This document shows positions 17,881-29,774 of a stretch of 64,000 nt of DNA, piece after piece (positions within the stretch are counted from its first letter, which is position 1; every line of letters starts with the position of its first letter). This stretch comes from Thermocrinis minervae (GTDB lineage: Bacteria; Aquificota; Aquificia; Aquificales; Aquificaceae). The DNA lies in contig NZ_LT670846.1 of the NCBI RefSeq assembly GCF_900142435.1, positions 648,750 through 712,749 of the forward strand, read 5' to 3'. A program made the position numbers and the translations under genes. The notes beneath the pieces are model-generated. The model searched no databases and was not told where the DNA came from. It saw only the letters and a program-made list of their open reading frames with translations.

Positions 17881-18843
17881 AGCTTTCGCAGGTAGCGAGG
17901 TTGCTTGAAGGTACCTTCTATGGACCTGAAGACCTGGAGGTTTACGGCGTATCTTCCGTAGAACATCCTAAAAAAGGTACCCTTGTCTTCTGCAGAAACA
18001 GAGAAGAGGCTTTAAACCTTCCTGAAGGATGCATTCCTGTAGTGTCTGAAGCTCTAGAGGATAAAGTTCATATACTGGTAAAGGACGTTAGGCTTGCCCT
18101 CGCGAAAGCCCTTGAGCACTTCTACACAGAAGAACATCCTGTGGGAATCTCAGAGAAAGCCCACATAGAAGATGGTGTAACCATAGGTAGAGATGTTTAC
18201 ATAGGTCCCTTTGTGTACATAGGTAGGGGAGTTGTTCTAGAGGACGGAGTAAAGGTCTACCCTTTTTCTTACATAGGGGATTACTCCCATATAGGTGAGG
18301 GAAGCGTTATCTTCAGCGGGGTACACATATACCCAAGGACGGTAATAGGTAAGAAGGTAAGGATTCACAGCGGGGCTGTGATAGGAGCCGACGGATTTGG
18401 ATACCATATAACTAAAGAAGGTATCTATAAGCTGCAACATATAGGCAACGTGGTGATCGAGGATAATGTAGAGATAGGGGCAAATACTACTGTAGACAGG
18501 GCTCTTATAGACAGCACAAAGATAGGGAAGGATACCAAGATAGACAACCTGGTTATGGTAGGGCATAACTGTCAAGTAGGGGAAAGGAACGTATTAGTCT
18601 CGCAGGTAGGTTTGTCTGGTAGTGTTAAGACAGGAAGAGATGTGATACTGGCGGGACAGGTGGGTGTTGCAGACCATGTTAAAATCGGGGATGGTGTTAC
18701 GGTCACAGCCAAGTCTGGTGTGGCCTATGACCTTGAACCTGGTAAGGTCTACGGCGCAAACCTCCCAGCCATTGAATGGACTAGGTGGAGGAGGATATAT
18801 TTATACCTTCTGAGGCTACCAGAGCTCTTTAGAGGTAGAAGAG

Positions 18844-18854
<11 letters not shown>
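17877..18854 (+). CDS. lpxD: UDP-3-O-acylglucosamine N-acyltransferase
   Basis: 325 residues. The third lipid A step: transfers a hydroxyacyl chain from ACP to UDP-3-O-acylglucosamine. The N-terminal uridine-binding domain (to about residue 95) is followed by left-handed hexapeptide repeats (VTIGRDVYIGPFVYIGRG and onward). The LpxD core GADGFGYHI with the catalytic His and the QLPHIG-like LQHIGNVVIEDNVEIGANTT is intact. Shows that the cell makes lipid A. Overlaps the skp-like gene by 4 bp and mqnD by 11 bp. Confidence 0.95.
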
Positions 18855-20864
<2,010 letters not shown>

Positions 20865-20896
20865 GCTTTCCTTACCTCCTTCAGAACAAATATGGT

Positions 20897-21430
20897 TTAT
20901 AGAGTTCCTAATCTTTCTAAAGCTCTTTTAACAGATGCGTCCAGTACGAAAGAATCCGTTACTACTACAAAACCACCTATTAGGTTTTCGTCTTTCTGTA
21001 GCTCTAGCTCAAACTCCCTTCCAAGCCTTTGTTTAAGGATTTGGGAGATCCTTGCTATATACTCGGAAGGAATCTCATGGGCTGTTATGAGCTTTGCCCT
21101 GGACATTCTAAGCTCTTTTTCCATCTCCTTTGCGTATATTCTTTTCACGTCGCTTATGAAACGTATAGCATTCAGATCTATTACGTGCTCCAGTACACCG
21201 TCTACAGCCTCTGGTAGACCAAACTTTTCTCTCAGAGTCTTTAGATACTTAAGCTTTTCCTCTTTTGGTACAGTAGGGTTAAGCATAAAGGCCTTTATCT
21301 CCTTCACCCTTTTGTAGGAGCTTTCAAGGAAGGTAAGGAAGTCCAAAAGATTACTCAGAGCTTTTTTGTCATCTTTAACTCTTTTGAGGAAGGCCTTTGC
21401 TATCTGAGAAGCTATGTGTGTTCTGTTCAT
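20897..21430 (-). CDS. atpH: F-type ATP synthase delta subunit (OSCP)
   Basis: 177 residues. Connects the peripheral stalk to the F1 head. The N-terminal helical bundle starts near ARIAKAF-like SQIAKAFLKRVKDD, and the C-terminal domain holds GREFELELQKDENLIGGFVV, the OSCP signature. It follows atpF by a 4-bp overlap. The other ATP synthase genes are outside the window; a separate b'/b/delta cluster is also how I recall the Aquifex genome being arranged. Confidence 0.92.
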   Translation of the reverse strand: MNRTHIASQIAKAFLKRVKDDKKALSNLLDFLTFLESSYKRVKEIKAFMLNPTVPKEEKLKYLKTLREKFGLPEAVDGVLEHVIDLNAIRFISDVKRIYAKEMEKELRMSRAKLITAHEIPSEYIARISQILKQRLGREFELELQKDENLIGGFVVVTDSFVLDASVKRALERLGTL

Positions 21431-21924
21431 CTTTCAGCCTCCAAAAGCTTTAGAGATCTCTCAAGGTACTTCTTTTGAACCTCTGGGTTTTTAAAAGTTT
21501 CCTTAAGCGTAGCAAACGCTTCTTCCCTTACTCTCTGTGCAGCATACCTGTATAGCTCTTCTTTTGCCCTAGTGAGCTCTACCTCTATGGCTTCTTTGGC
21601 TTTCTCTTTTATCCTCTCTACCATTTGATCTGTTTTCCTTCTTTCTTCTTCTCTTATGTAGTCTGCTGTTTCTTTGGCAAGCTTTAGCTGTTCTTGGTAT
21701 CTCCTCTGAGCATCTTCATACTGAGCTTTTGCTCTTTCATACTCTTCTTGAGCTTTTTTTAGGGTTTCTTCTGAGCTATCTAAACCTTCTGTGAGCTTAC
21801 GGAAAAATTCGTTGAAGGCTTGGGATATAGGTTTTCTACCAAAGTAGTAGACTATAGCCAGGAAGAGAAGTATGTTAAAACCCTTCCAGAAGAGCTCTAA
21901 TGCGTGGTGTGAAGCTTCACTCAT
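21427..21924 (-). CDS. atpF: F-type ATP synthase subunit b
   Basis: 165 residues. One N-terminal membrane helix (ALELFWKGFNILLFLAIVYY) is followed by a long charged coiled coil rich in E, K, R and A. It forms half of the peripheral stalk that holds F1 against rotation. Overlaps both neighbours by 4 bp (ATGA). Assigned as b rather than b' by position next to atpH. Confidence 0.9.
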   Translation of the reverse strand: MSEASHHALELFWKGFNILLFLAIVYYFGRKPISQAFNEFFRKLTEGLDSSEETLKKAQEEYERAKAQYEDAQRRYQEQLKLAKETADYIREEERRKTDQMVERIKEKAKEAIEVELTRAKEELYRYAAQRVREEAFATLKETFKNPEVQKKYLERSLKLLEAER

Positions 21925-22361
21925 GCTGCCTCCTCCGTTATCCTGGAGACTATATCTTTTACAAGAGCCTTCACATGAGCATCCACGTTGGCCTTTTCTT
22001 GCTCAAGCTGGGCCCTTATGCTTCTAACTGCATCTTCTATCTGCCTCTTTACTTCTTCCTCTGCTTGGGAAAGCCTTTCCTGTCTTTCCCTCTCTGCCTC
22101 TTTTCTAGCCTGATCCAGTATAGCGTTTGATTCTTGTCTTCCCTTCTCAAGGATCTCCTTTGCTTTGTCTATAAGGTCTTTGGCTTGAGCCAAAAACTCC
22201 TCTGCCTTACCTTGGTTGTGGGATGTTAACCTTTCCCTCTCTTGTATGGCCTGCGTATATGGTTTGACTAACAGCAGGTTGACCAAGAAGACAAACACTA
22301 GGAACAGAATGAGTTGAAAGAAGAGTGTTACATTTGGGTAAAGAGCTTGCTGTATGTCCAT
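21921..22361 (-). CDS. F-type ATP synthase subunit b'
   Basis: 146 residues. One N-terminal membrane helix (LFFQLILFLVFVFLVNLLLV) is followed by a coiled coil of E/Q/R/A repeats. Two different b-type subunits side by side mean the peripheral stalk is a b/b' heterodimer, as in cyanobacteria and Aquificales. Sits 13 bp after rpiB. Confidence 0.9.
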   Translation of the reverse strand: MDIQQALYPNVTLFFQLILFLVFVFLVNLLLVKPYTQAIQERERLTSHNQGKAEEFLAQAKDLIDKAKEILEKGRQESNAILDQARKEAERERQERLSQAEEEVKRQIEDAVRSIRAQLEQEKANVDAHVKALVKDIVSRITEEAA

Positions 22362-22374
22362 CCCTTTCCTCCAA

Positions 22375-22818
22375 CTAACATTTTAACTCAAACTCTTCAA
22401 TCATGCCAACTCTGAGTTGGTGCCTACCTCCTTCAAACTCCTCTCTAAGCCAGGCATCCACTATAGAGAGGGCGAGCTCCTTACCTACTACCCTGCTACC
22501 AAGACATAGGACATTGGCGTCGTTGTGTCTTCTACTCATTCTAGCCATATACTCGTTTAAACAGAGTGCAGCCCTTATTCCTTTAAACTTGTTGGCGGCT
22601 ATGCACATACCTATGCCGGTTCCACATATTAGAATTCCTCTTTCTGCCTGACCCTTTTGGACAGCTTGAGCTACAAGCTGGGCAAAGTTGGGATAGTCTA
22701 CTGAGGTGGTGTCCTTGGTGCCTAAGTCTAAAACTTCGTGTCCTATATTGATTAGGTATACCTTTATCTCTTCCTTTAGCTCAAAACCTGCATGATCTGC
22801 TCCTAATGCTATCCTCAT
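22375..22818 (-). CDS. rpiB: Ribose-5-phosphate isomerase B
   Basis: 147 residues. Interconverts ribose-5-phosphate and ribulose-5-phosphate. RpiB/LacAB blocks: [47 protein letters not shown] (catalytic Cys in the GTGIG loop region) and the [14 protein letters not shown] block. The start overlaps the gatB stop by 4 bp. Confidence 0.96.
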   Translation of the reverse strand: MRIALGADHAGFELKEEIKVYLINIGHEVLDLGTKDTTSVDYPNFAQLVAQAVQKGQAERGILICGTGIGMCIAANKFKGIRAALCLNEYMARMSRRHNDANVLCLGSRVVGKELALSIVDAWLREEFEGGRHQLRVGMIEEFELKC

Positions 22819-24230
22819 GAGCTTAGGGCCTCCTTTAGTATCTGGTTGACCTTCTGTGGGTTTGCCTTACCCTTTGCTTTTTTCATAACCTGTCCTACAA
22901 AAAAGCCGAAGAGCTTTTCCTCTCCCTTTTTGTACCTCTCTACTTCCTGCGGGTGCTCTTTTAGGACTTCCTCCACAAGCCTTCTTATTGTCTCTTCATC
23001 GCTTACCTGTACAAGTCCCTCTTCTTCCACTATTACCTTAGGTAGCTTACCGGTATCTACCATCTTCTTGAGAACTTCTTTTGCGAGCTTGGAGGATAGC
23101 ACGCCTTCCTTAAGGAGTTTAATAAGCTGGGCCAAGTGTTCGGGGGTTATGGGAGCTTCTTCTAAGCTGAGTCCTTTTTCTCCTAGGTATCCAAGAAGGT
23201 CGTTCAAAAGAAGGTTGCAGGCCATCTTTGGATCTTGTGGGTAATGTTTTAGAACCTCCTCAAAGAAGTCTCCAAGCTCCTTATGCAATGTTAAGATGCT
23301 AGCCTCCTTCTGGGTTATGCCATAGTCTTTAACTAGCCTTTCCCTCCTCTGGTGGGGTAGCTCGGGCATGCTTGACCTTATCTCTTCTATCCACTCTTTT
23401 GGTACTATCAAGGGTAGGAGATCTGGATCCGGGAAGTACCTGTAATCTTCAGCTTCTTCCTTGGACCTCATGCTGTAGGTCCTGCCCGTTGATGGATCAA
23501 AGGTTCTTGTCTCTTGCTCTACCTTGCCGCCATCTCTTATTATCTGTATCTGTCTTTCTATCTCATACTCTATAGCCTTCTGCACAAACTTAAAGGAGTT
23601 TACGTTCTTTATCTCTACCCTTGTACCTAGAATGTTAGATCCCTTAGGTCTCACAGAGACGTTTATGTCGCATCTCAGCTGTCCCTTCTCCATGTCTGCC
23701 CTTGAGACACCTGCATAACGCATTATGCTCCTTAGCTCCTCTAAGAACATACGTGCAAGCTCTGGAGAGTCTATGTCTGGCTCTGTTACTATCTCCATGA
23801 GAGGCGTGCCTGCCCTGTTTAGGTCCACGTAACTTTTGTCTCCTTCGTGTATGTTCTTGCCAGCATCTTCTTCTAAATGAAGCCTTCTTATCCTTATCCT
23901 TTTACCATCCACATCTATCCAACCGTTCACAGCCAAGGGTTCTTCGTATTGGGATATTTGGTAGCCTTTGGGTAGATCAGGGTAGAAGTAGTTCTTCCTG
24001 GCAAAGATGGACCTGGTGTTTATCTGGCAGTTTAGAGCTAAAGCTGCCCTTATGGCCTTCTCTACAGCCTTCTTGTTTACCACTGGTAGGCTTCCAGGAA
24101 GGCCAAGGCATACGGGGCATACGTTGGAGTTGGGTTCGGCTCCAAACTCCACAGGGCAGGAACAAAACATCTTACTTCTAGTGTCTATCTGGACGTGTAT
24201 CTCTAAGCCTATAACAGGTTCAAACTCCAT
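22815..24230 (-). CDS. gatB: Aspartyl/glutamyl-tRNA amidotransferase subunit B
   Basis: 471 residues. Subunit of GatCAB, which amidates misacylated Glu-tRNA(Gln) and/or Asp-tRNA(Asn). Kinase-like core: [51 protein letters not shown]. The C-terminal YqeY-like tail ends [20 protein letters not shown]. gatA and gatC are not in the window. No Shine-Dalgarno; minus-strand TATAAT (24245-24240) lies 9 nt before the ATG, suggesting a leaderless mRNA. Confidence 0.96.
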   Translation of the reverse strand: MEFEPVIGLEIHVQIDTRSKMFCSCPVEFGAEPNSNVCPVCLGLPGSLPVVNKKAVEKAIRAALALNCQINTRSIFARKNYFYPDLPKGYQISQYEEPLAVNGWIDVDGKRIRIRRLHLEEDAGKNIHEGDKSYVDLNRAGTPLMEIVTEPDIDSPELARMFLEELRSIMRYAGVSRADMEKGQLRCDINVSVRPKGSNILGTRVEIKNVNSFKFVQKAIEYEIERQIQIIRDGGKVEQETRTFDPSTGRTYSMRSKEEAEDYRYFPDPDLLPLIVPKEWIEEIRSSMPELPHQRRERLVKDYGITQKEASILTLHKELGDFFEEVLKHYPQDPKMACNLLLNDLLGYLGEKGLSLEEAPITPEHLAQLIKLLKEGVLSSKLAKEVLKKMVDTGKLPKVIVEEEGLVQVSDEETIRRLVEEVLKEHPQEVERYKKGEEKLFGFFVGQVMKKAKGKANPQKVNQILKEALSS

Positions 24231-24257
24231 GCACTAAATATTATAAAATTTTCACCT
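24231..24257. promoter_or_regulatory. Divergent gatB/leuS promoter with overlapping -10 boxes
   Basis: Only 27 bp separate the two start codons. Minus: TATAAT (24245-24240), 9 nt before the gatB ATG. Plus: TATAAA (24242-24247), 10 nt before the leuS ATG, with TTCAAA (24219-24224, inside gatB) 17 bp upstream. The same bases serve both directions and neither gene has a ribosome site. Confidence 0.55.
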
Positions 24258-26078
24258 ATGGAAGCCTACAATCCCAAAAGCATAGAAGAGAAATGGCAGA
24301 AGATCTGGGAAGATCTGGGTGTTTTCAAAGCTGAAGAAAACCGAGGAGAAAAGAGGTACGTGCTTGAGATGTTTCCTTATCCTTCTGGGCGTATCCATAT
24401 GGGTCACGTGAGGAACTACACGGTAGGTGATGCCATAGCCAGGTTTCTGCGCTTTAGAGGTTACAACGTCCTACATCCCATGGGATGGGATGCTTTCGGT
24501 CTTCCTGCGGAAAACGCGGCCATAAAGCACGGTGTCCATCCTGCAAAGTGGACTTACGAAAACATAGACTACATGAGAAAACAGCTTAAAAGCCTTGGGT
24601 TTTCTTATGACTGGAGTAGAGAGATTGCCACATGCGATCCTGAATATTACAGGTGGAATCAGTGGATATTCTTAAAGATGTATGAAAGGGGTCTTGTATA
24701 CAGAAAGCTTGCTGAAGTAAACTGGTGTCCCACTGATGAGACAGTACTTGCCAACGAACAAGTCATAGAAGGAAGGTGCTGGAGATGTTCTACTCCCGTT
24801 GTAAGGAAGGAAATCCCTTCGTGGTATATAAAGATAACCGATTACGCTGAAAGGCTTTTGGAAGACCTTAAACTCCTTGAGGGTAAGTGGCCCGAGAGGG
24901 TTATAGCCCAGCAGAGGAACTGGATAGGTAGGTCAGAAGGTGCCATAATAAAGTTCTTCGTTGAAGACATACCCATAGAGGTCTTTACTACACGACCAGA
25001 TACCGTCTTTGGTGTTACCTTCCTGGTGCTAGCTCCAGAGCATCCCCTAACTTTGGAACTTGCCAGGAGAGGAGGTAAAGAAGCTGAGGCAAGAGCTCTT
25101 CTTGAGAAGATAAAGTCTCAGTCTACCAGGGAGAGAGGTCTTGTAGAGGAAAAGGAAGGTGTGTTCCTGGGTGTATACGCCGTAAACCCAGCCAACGGTC
25201 AGAAGGTCCCCGTATGGACGGCCAACTACGTCCTTTACGAGTATGGAACTGGAGCCATAATGGCGGTGCCAGCCCACGATCAGAGGGACTACGAGTTTGC
25301 CAAAAAATACAACCTGCCTATAAGGTACGTTATAGTGCCAAGAGAGGGTAACCCTCCTGCGGATAGAGCTTATGAAGATGAGGGTATTTTGATAAACTCA
25401 GACCCTTTTGATGGCAAAGAATCTTCAGAAGCCAAGAGGCTAATAACCAAGTGGCTTGAGGAAAAAGGCTTTGGATATTTTAAGGTAACCTACAGGCTGA
25501 GAGACTGGAACATATCAAGGCAGAGGTACTGGGGAACACCTATACCAATAGTATACTGTGACAGATGTGGCATCCTTCCCGTACCCGAGGAGGAGCTTCC
25601 TGTGATGCTTCCCATGAACGTAAACATAACGGGACATGGTAATCCCCTTGAGAAGGTGGAGGAGTTTGTAAACACAAAGTGCCCCAAGTGTGGTGGACCT
25701 GCAAGGAGAGAGACAGACACAATGGACACCTTTTTTGACTCTTCTTGGTACTTCCTGCGTTTCTGTGATCCTCATAACCATCAGATGCCTTTCTCAAAGG
25801 AGAAGGTAGACTACTGGATGAATGTGGACTTTTACATAGGCGGTATAGAGCATGCAGTCTTGCACCTTCTGTATGCTAGGTTTTTCCAGAAGTTCCTCTA
25901 CGACCTTGGTCTTGTAAAAGATTTGGAACCTTTTAATATACTTATAACCCAAGGTATGGTTTTAAAGAGGTGGGTAAGCGTAGGTAAACTTTTGGAGTAC
26001 TTAGATCTCTCCGAAGAGGATGATTTGGATGTACTCAGAAAAAAACTTATGGAGGTCTTCTATGACAAAGGAGTTTGA
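24258..26078 (+). CDS. leuS: Leucyl-tRNA synthetase alpha subunit (split enzyme)
   Basis: 606 residues, against 800-900 for one-piece LeuRS. Contains the catalytic Rossmann half with the HIGH-type motif [18 protein letters not shown] (about 37-54) and the CP1 editing domain ([38 protein letters not shown], editing aspartate in that block). A zinc-type CDRCG and CPKCGG follow, and [17 protein letters not shown] is present. The protein ends shortly after [10 protein letters not shown], before any KMSKS motif or anticodon-binding domain. This is the known Aquifex alpha/beta arrangement; a beta-subunit gene must lie outside the window. Confidence 0.93.
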   Translation: MEAYNPKSIEEKWQKIWEDLGVFKAEENRGEKRYVLEMFPYPSGRIHMGHVRNYTVGDAIARFLRFRGYNVLHPMGWDAFGLPAENAAIKHGVHPAKWTYENIDYMRKQLKSLGFSYDWSREIATCDPEYYRWNQWIFLKMYERGLVYRKLAEVNWCPTDETVLANEQVIEGRCWRCSTPVVRKEIPSWYIKITDYAERLLEDLKLLEGKWPERVIAQQRNWIGRSEGAIIKFFVEDIPIEVFTTRPDTVFGVTFLVLAPEHPLTLELARRGGKEAEARALLEKIKSQSTRERGLVEEKEGVFLGVYAVNPANGQKVPVWTANYVLYEYGTGAIMAVPAHDQRDYEFAKKYNLPIRYVIVPREGNPPADRAYEDEGILINSDPFDGKESSEAKRLITKWLEEKGFGYFKVTYRLRDWNISRQRYWGTPIPIVYCDRCGILPVPEEELPVMLPMNVNITGHGNPLEKVEEFVNTKCPKCGGPARRETDTMDTFFDSSWYFLRFCDPHNHQMPFSKEKVDYWMNVDFYIGGIEHAVLHLLYARFFQKFLYDLGLVKDLEPFNILITQGMVLKRWVSVGKLLEYLDLSEEDDLDVLRKKLMEVFYDKGV

Positions 26079-26385
26079 GATAGGTTTGGAGCTACTCAAG
26101 AAGGTAAGAGGGGAACTCGAGGCTTTGAGCCAGGCCCAAGATAAGCTAAGTGCAAGGCAGCTTGTTAACGCCATAATAAACCCTGTGACCGCATCCGCCT
26201 ATCAGGTAAGGGTAGGAGATGGTCCAAGGAAGGAAGAGCTCCTTAAGGTGCTCTTTGAAGTAGTCAAGAACATGAGAGACCTTCAAGATCTTCAAGCTCT
26301 GAAGGACTCTGTAGCTTCCCTTTTAGACCTTCTGGATAGAGTACAGCAGGAGCTAAGCGCAGAGCAGAAAAGCTCCAATGGATAG
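26062..26385 (+). CDS. Small hypothetical protein
   Basis: 107 residues, soluble, mostly helical and charged, no cysteine and no membrane segment. The ATG at 26062 is chosen because GGAGG (26051-26055) lies 6 nt upstream; the longer frame is an extension within leuS. It overlaps the leuS alpha end by 17 bp and panB by 8 bp, so it is made from the same transcript. The sequence ([40 protein letters not shown]) matches nothing I recognise. Confidence 0.7.
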   Translation: MTKEFEIGLELLKKVRGELEALSQAQDKLSARQLVNAIINPVTASAYQVRVGDGPRKEELLKVLFEVVKNMRDLQDLQALKDSVASLLDLLDRVQQELSAEQKSSNG

Positions 26386-27178
26386 GCAGGTAACCATAAG
26401 GACCCTCTTCCAGAAGAAAAAAGAGGGTAAGAAGATCACTATGATCTCCACATACGATTACCTATCCGCCAAGCTCTGTGATGAGGTGGGTATAGATTGC
26501 ATACTCGTGGGTGATTCGTTGGGTATGGTCTTTCAGGGTATGGAGAGCACCTTGCATGTGAGCCTGGAGGATATGATATACCACGCTAAAGCTGTAAGGC
26601 GTGGGGCAAAAAGGTCTTTTGTAATAGCGGATATGCCCTTTATGAGCTATCAGGTCTCCTTGGAGGAAGCCTTAAGGAACTGTGGGAGAGTTGTAAAGGA
26701 AGCACAAGTCAACGCCGTCAAGCTAGAAGGAGGAGAGGAGATCTCGGAGCTCGTCTACAGGCTCACCAGCATAGGCATACCCGTGGTAGGTCATGTGGGC
26801 TTTACCCCTCAAAGCATAAACGTATTAGGCGGTTACAGAGTGGTAGGTAAAGGTGAAGAAAGGGAAAGGGTAAAAAAAGATCTTAAGGCCTTGGAGGAGG
26901 CGGGAGCCTTCATGGTGGTGCTTGAGGCTGTACCCATGGATCTGACTAAGGAACTATGGGAGAACTCAAGGAGTATACTCATAGGTATAGGAGCTGGACC
27001 TTACTGCGATGGGCAGGTTCTAGTTTTCCATGACCTTGTGGGGTTAGTGGAGGAGATAAAGCCCAAGTTTGTCAAAAGGTACGCAGAGGGTGCTAAGATC
27101 TTTAGACAAGCCCTTATTCAGTTTAAGGAAGAGGTGGAAAAGGGTATATATCCTTCTGAGGAAGAGAGCTATGGATGA
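26378..27178 (+). CDS. panB: 3-methyl-2-oxobutanoate hydroxymethyltransferase
   Basis: 266 residues. Transfers a hydroxymethyl group from methylene-tetrahydrofolate to ketoisovalerate, giving ketopantoate for pantothenate and CoA. TIM-barrel blocks: MISTYDYLSAKLCDEVGID, LVGDSLGMV (metal-binding Asp), ADMPFMSY, VKLEGG, GHVGFTPQSINVLGG, GIGAGPYCDGQVLV. Overlaps the gene on each side by 8 bp. Confidence 0.96.
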   Translation: MDRQVTIRTLFQKKKEGKKITMISTYDYLSAKLCDEVGIDCILVGDSLGMVFQGMESTLHVSLEDMIYHAKAVRRGAKRSFVIADMPFMSYQVSLEEALRNCGRVVKEAQVNAVKLEGGEEISELVYRLTSIGIPVVGHVGFTPQSINVLGGYRVVGKGEERERVKKDLKALEEAGAFMVVLEAVPMDLTKELWENSRSILIGIGAGPYCDGQVLVFHDLVGLVEEIKPKFVKRYAEGAKIFRQALIQFKEEVEKGIYPSEEESYG

Positions 27179-28880
27179 AACAGCCCTAATACAACATTTT
27201 TACAAAGTGGGTTACATAACGAAAGAGCATATTGAAAAAGCTTTTGAAATACTTCAGAAAGATAGATCAAGAAATGTTATAGATGTGCTCTTTGAGATAG
27301 GTGCTCTGGATGACAATAAACTCTTGGATTTTTATAAAAAGCATCTCCCAGGTAAAATATGGAATGGTAATGTTGAAGAAGTAGAAATACCAGAAAACAT
27401 CATAAAAGAATTACCTGAAGATTTACTAAGAAGGAACATGATAGCACCTGTGTCCTACAAAAATGGTGTACTCACAGTAATAACTCTTAACCCTTACAAC
27501 CAGCAGATCATAAACGAGCTTAGGTTCAAAACCAGAATAGACAAAGTTAACGCGATGTTTGCTCCTAGAAGGACTATAGAGGCAGTTCTTGATAAGCTCT
27601 TTCCCACTGTTGGAAAGATTCTAGAGGATCTTGAACCAGAAGGTGAGGTAGAGATAGAACAGGAGGAGATAGACTTTTCGGATCAAGCTCTTCTTGCAGC
27701 TGCGGACGAAGGACCAGTGGTCAAGCTCGCGAACGCTATAATAACAGAGGCGGTAAAAAAAGGCGCATCCGACATACACATAGAGCCGTATGAGAAGTCT
27801 TTGGTTGTAAGGTATAGGATAGACGGTATACTGAGGGTTTACCATGAGTTTAAACAACCATCCTTAAAAGCGAGCCTTATCTCTAGGTTTAAGATAATGG
27901 CTGGTGTTGATATCTCAGAAAAGAGAAAACCTCAAGACGGGAGGATAAGGCTAAAGATAGATGGTAGGAGGATAGACCTTAGGTTTTCCTCAGTACCCAC
28001 CATACATGGTGAGAAGGTGGTCATGCGTATCCAGAAGGCTGAAAGCTATCTTAATGTGAAGTTAGAAGATTTAGGCTTTGAACCCGATGATCTTGAAAAG
28101 TTTAGGAAGGCCATATGGACGCCCTGGGGAATGGTTTTGGTTACAGGTCCTACTGGTTCGGGTAAAACTACAACCCTGTACTCGGCTCTCATGGAGAGGA
28201 ACACCCCGGACGTTAACATAATGACAGCCGAAGACCCTGTTGAGGTGGCAATACCGGGACTCAACCAGGTGCAGATAAACGAAAAGGCGGGTGTTGACTT
28301 TGCAACGGTGCTAAGAGCTTTCCTAAGACAGGACCCGGACATAATACTCATAGGTGAGATAAGGGACAGGGAAACGGCAGAGATAGGTATAAAGGCAGCT
28401 CTAACCGGACACCTTGTCTTCTCAACCTTACACACCAACGATGCTCCAAGCTCTATAACCAGGCTAGTGGACATGGGTATTGAACCCTTCCTTGTGGGTT
28501 CTTCCGTCATACTTATAGTAGCCCAAAGGCTCATAAGGAAGCTATGTCCTGTGTGCAAAGTTCCCGATCAAACACCCAGGGAAGCTCTTGTTAGGATGGG
28601 TGTTCTAAAAGATATTTCAGAAAACCTTGTCATATATACACATAAAGAAGGTGGGTGTGAGGAGTGCAACTATACAGGGTACAAGGGTAGGACAGCCGTG
28701 CACGAGATACTCGTCGTGGATGAAGAGATAAGGAAACTTATAGTTAAGGGTGCCACGGCGGAGGACATAAGAGACTTAGCAAGACAAAAGGGTATGAGGA
28801 CCCTTTACGAAGCTGGTCTCCTGAAGGTAAGGAAGGGTATAACCTCTCTGTATGAGGTGGCCAGGGTTTTAGCCAAGTGA
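27171..28880 (+). CDS. Type IV pilus/type II secretion assembly ATPase (PilB/GspE family)
   Basis: 569 residues. Hexameric ATPase that powers pilus or pseudopilus assembly. The N-terminal MshEN-type region is about 1-150 and the catalytic domain follows. Asp box and His box are present (IRDRETAEIGIKAALTGHLV, FSTLHTNDAPSS). Walker A is [16 protein letters not shown] and Walker B is DPDIILIGEIRD. The zinc site CPVC...CEECNYTGYKGR is near the end. The ATG at 27171 overlaps panB by 8 bp; upstream in-frame starts lie inside panB. No other pilus gene is adjacent. Naming as PilB or GspE cannot be decided from the sequence alone. Confidence 0.9.
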   Translation: MDETALIQHFYKVGYITKEHIEKAFEILQKDRSRNVIDVLFEIGALDDNKLLDFYKKHLPGKIWNGNVEEVEIPENIIKELPEDLLRRNMIAPVSYKNGVLTVITLNPYNQQIINELRFKTRIDKVNAMFAPRRTIEAVLDKLFPTVGKILEDLEPEGEVEIEQEEIDFSDQALLAAADEGPVVKLANAIITEAVKKGASDIHIEPYEKSLVVRYRIDGILRVYHEFKQPSLKASLISRFKIMAGVDISEKRKPQDGRIRLKIDGRRIDLRFSSVPTIHGEKVVMRIQKAESYLNVKLEDLGFEPDDLEKFRKAIWTPWGMVLVTGPTGSGKTTTLYSALMERNTPDVNIMTAEDPVEVAIPGLNQVQINEKAGVDFATVLRAFLRQDPDIILIGEIRDRETAEIGIKAALTGHLVFSTLHTNDAPSSITRLVDMGIEPFLVGSSVILIVAQRLIRKLCPVCKVPDQTPREALVRMGVLKDISENLVIYTHKEGGCEECNYTGYKGRTAVHEILVVDEEIRKLIVKGATAEDIRDLARQKGMRTLYEAGLLKVRKGITSLYEVARVLAK

Positions 28881-28895
28881 TATACTTTAATCTCT

Positions 28896-29129
28896 ATGGA
28901 GTACGACAAGGAGCTGGATATAAGAGGTGAGGTGTGTCCCTTCACCTTCGTCAAGAGCAAGCTTGTGCTTGAACAGATGCAAGTAGGACAAATTCTTAGG
29001 GTCGTAGTAGACTATGAGCCTTCTGCTGAGAGTGTCCCTAAAAGTATGAAGGAAGAGGGTCAGGAAGTTTTGTCGGTAAACAAAATAGGCCCTAAAGAAT
29101 GGGAGATAATAATCAGGAAGGTAAGATGA
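28896..29129 (+). CDS. tusA: TusA-family sulfur carrier protein
   Basis: 77 residues. Carries sulfur as a persulfide on the conserved Cys of DIRGEVCPFTFVKSKLVL (usual form CPxP; here CPFT). TATACT (28881-28886) directly follows the upstream stop and ends 9 nt before the ATG. No ribosome site is seen, so a new leaderless transcript may start here. It heads a five-gene string with three DsrEFH-type proteins and QueD. The stop overlaps the next start (ATGA). Confidence 0.88.
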   Translation: MEYDKELDIRGEVCPFTFVKSKLVLEQMQVGQILRVVVDYEPSAESVPKSMKEEGQEVLSVNKIGPKEWEIIIRKVR

Positions 29130-29428
29130 AGTTTCTGCTTTTGGTAACAAGCAATCCCTTCTCCAAAGACTACAATACAGTCTTCAAACTTGCTAAAGAA
29201 TTAAAAAATCACGGCGAGGTGGTCATCTTCTTTTCAGGAAACGGTGCTTACTATATCCTCAGGAAAGAGTGTAAAGAGCTTCATGACCTCGGTATACGTA
29301 TGCTTTATTGCGCTCACTCGGTCCATCAAAGGGGTATAGAAAAGCCTTTGGATTTCTTTGAGAGCAGTTCAACCTATAACCTCTCCAGGATGCTGCCCGA
29401 GTTTGATAAGATAATAGCCTTTAACTGA
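29126..29428 (+). CDS. DsrE/TusD-like sulfur relay protein
   Basis: 100 residues of the DsrE-like fold. A cysteine in IRMLYCAHSVHQRG (about residue 61) sits where the DsrE/TusD active Cys lies, in front of an RG. The ATG at 29126 overlaps the tusA stop; an earlier in-frame ATG lies inside tusA. It is the only member of the three DsrEFH-like proteins here with a cysteine in the active position. Likely the sulfur-accepting subunit. Confidence 0.75.
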   Translation: MKFLLLVTSNPFSKDYNTVFKLAKELKNHGEVVIFFSGNGAYYILRKECKELHDLGIRMLYCAHSVHQRGIEKPLDFFESSSTYNLSRMLPEFDKIIAFN

Positions 29429-29429
29429 C

Positions 29430-29774
29430 ATGAAGAGCATAGTGTTTTTGATAAAAGGAGATCCCTTCTCTTGGAAGACCCATGAAGCTGTAAGGGTAGG
29501 CCTGGCGCTAGCCATAAACTCTGAGGTTTACTTGGTGTTCATCAGGGATGGGGTCTATGCCCTCTCAAGATGGAGCCCAGAAGATCTTCAGATATATGGC
29601 TTTGAAAAGCTCCTTGAGAACATAGAGTATGTAAACGCCAAGCTCGTGGTTGAGGATAGCTCCGCAGAGGAAAGGGGTTTAAAGCCCAAGGACTTTATAA
29701 AGGAGCCTATCTTTATGAGCGTGGAGGATATAAGTAAGCTCATAGATCAGGCTGGAGCTGTGTTAGTATGGTGA
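29430..29774 (+). CDS. DsrF/TusC-like protein
   Basis: 114 residues of the DsrE/F fold, no cysteine at all. N-terminus MKSIVFLIKGDPFSWKTHEAVRVGLALA is typical of the family (first strand, then a helix). TusC and DsrF act structurally in a hexamer rather than carrying sulfur, which fits the missing Cys. Overlaps the next gene by 7 bp. Confidence 0.72.
   Translation: MKSIVFLIKGDPFSWKTHEAVRVGLALAINSEVYLVFIRDGVYALSRWSPEDLQIYGFEKLLENIEYVNAKLVVEDSSAEERGLKPKDFIKEPIFMSVEDISKLIDQAGAVLVW

Noticed and set aside
28046-28558. 170-codon frame antisense to the pilus ATPase
   Set aside because: It mirrors the conserved ATPase codons, has no ribosome site, and resembles no protein.
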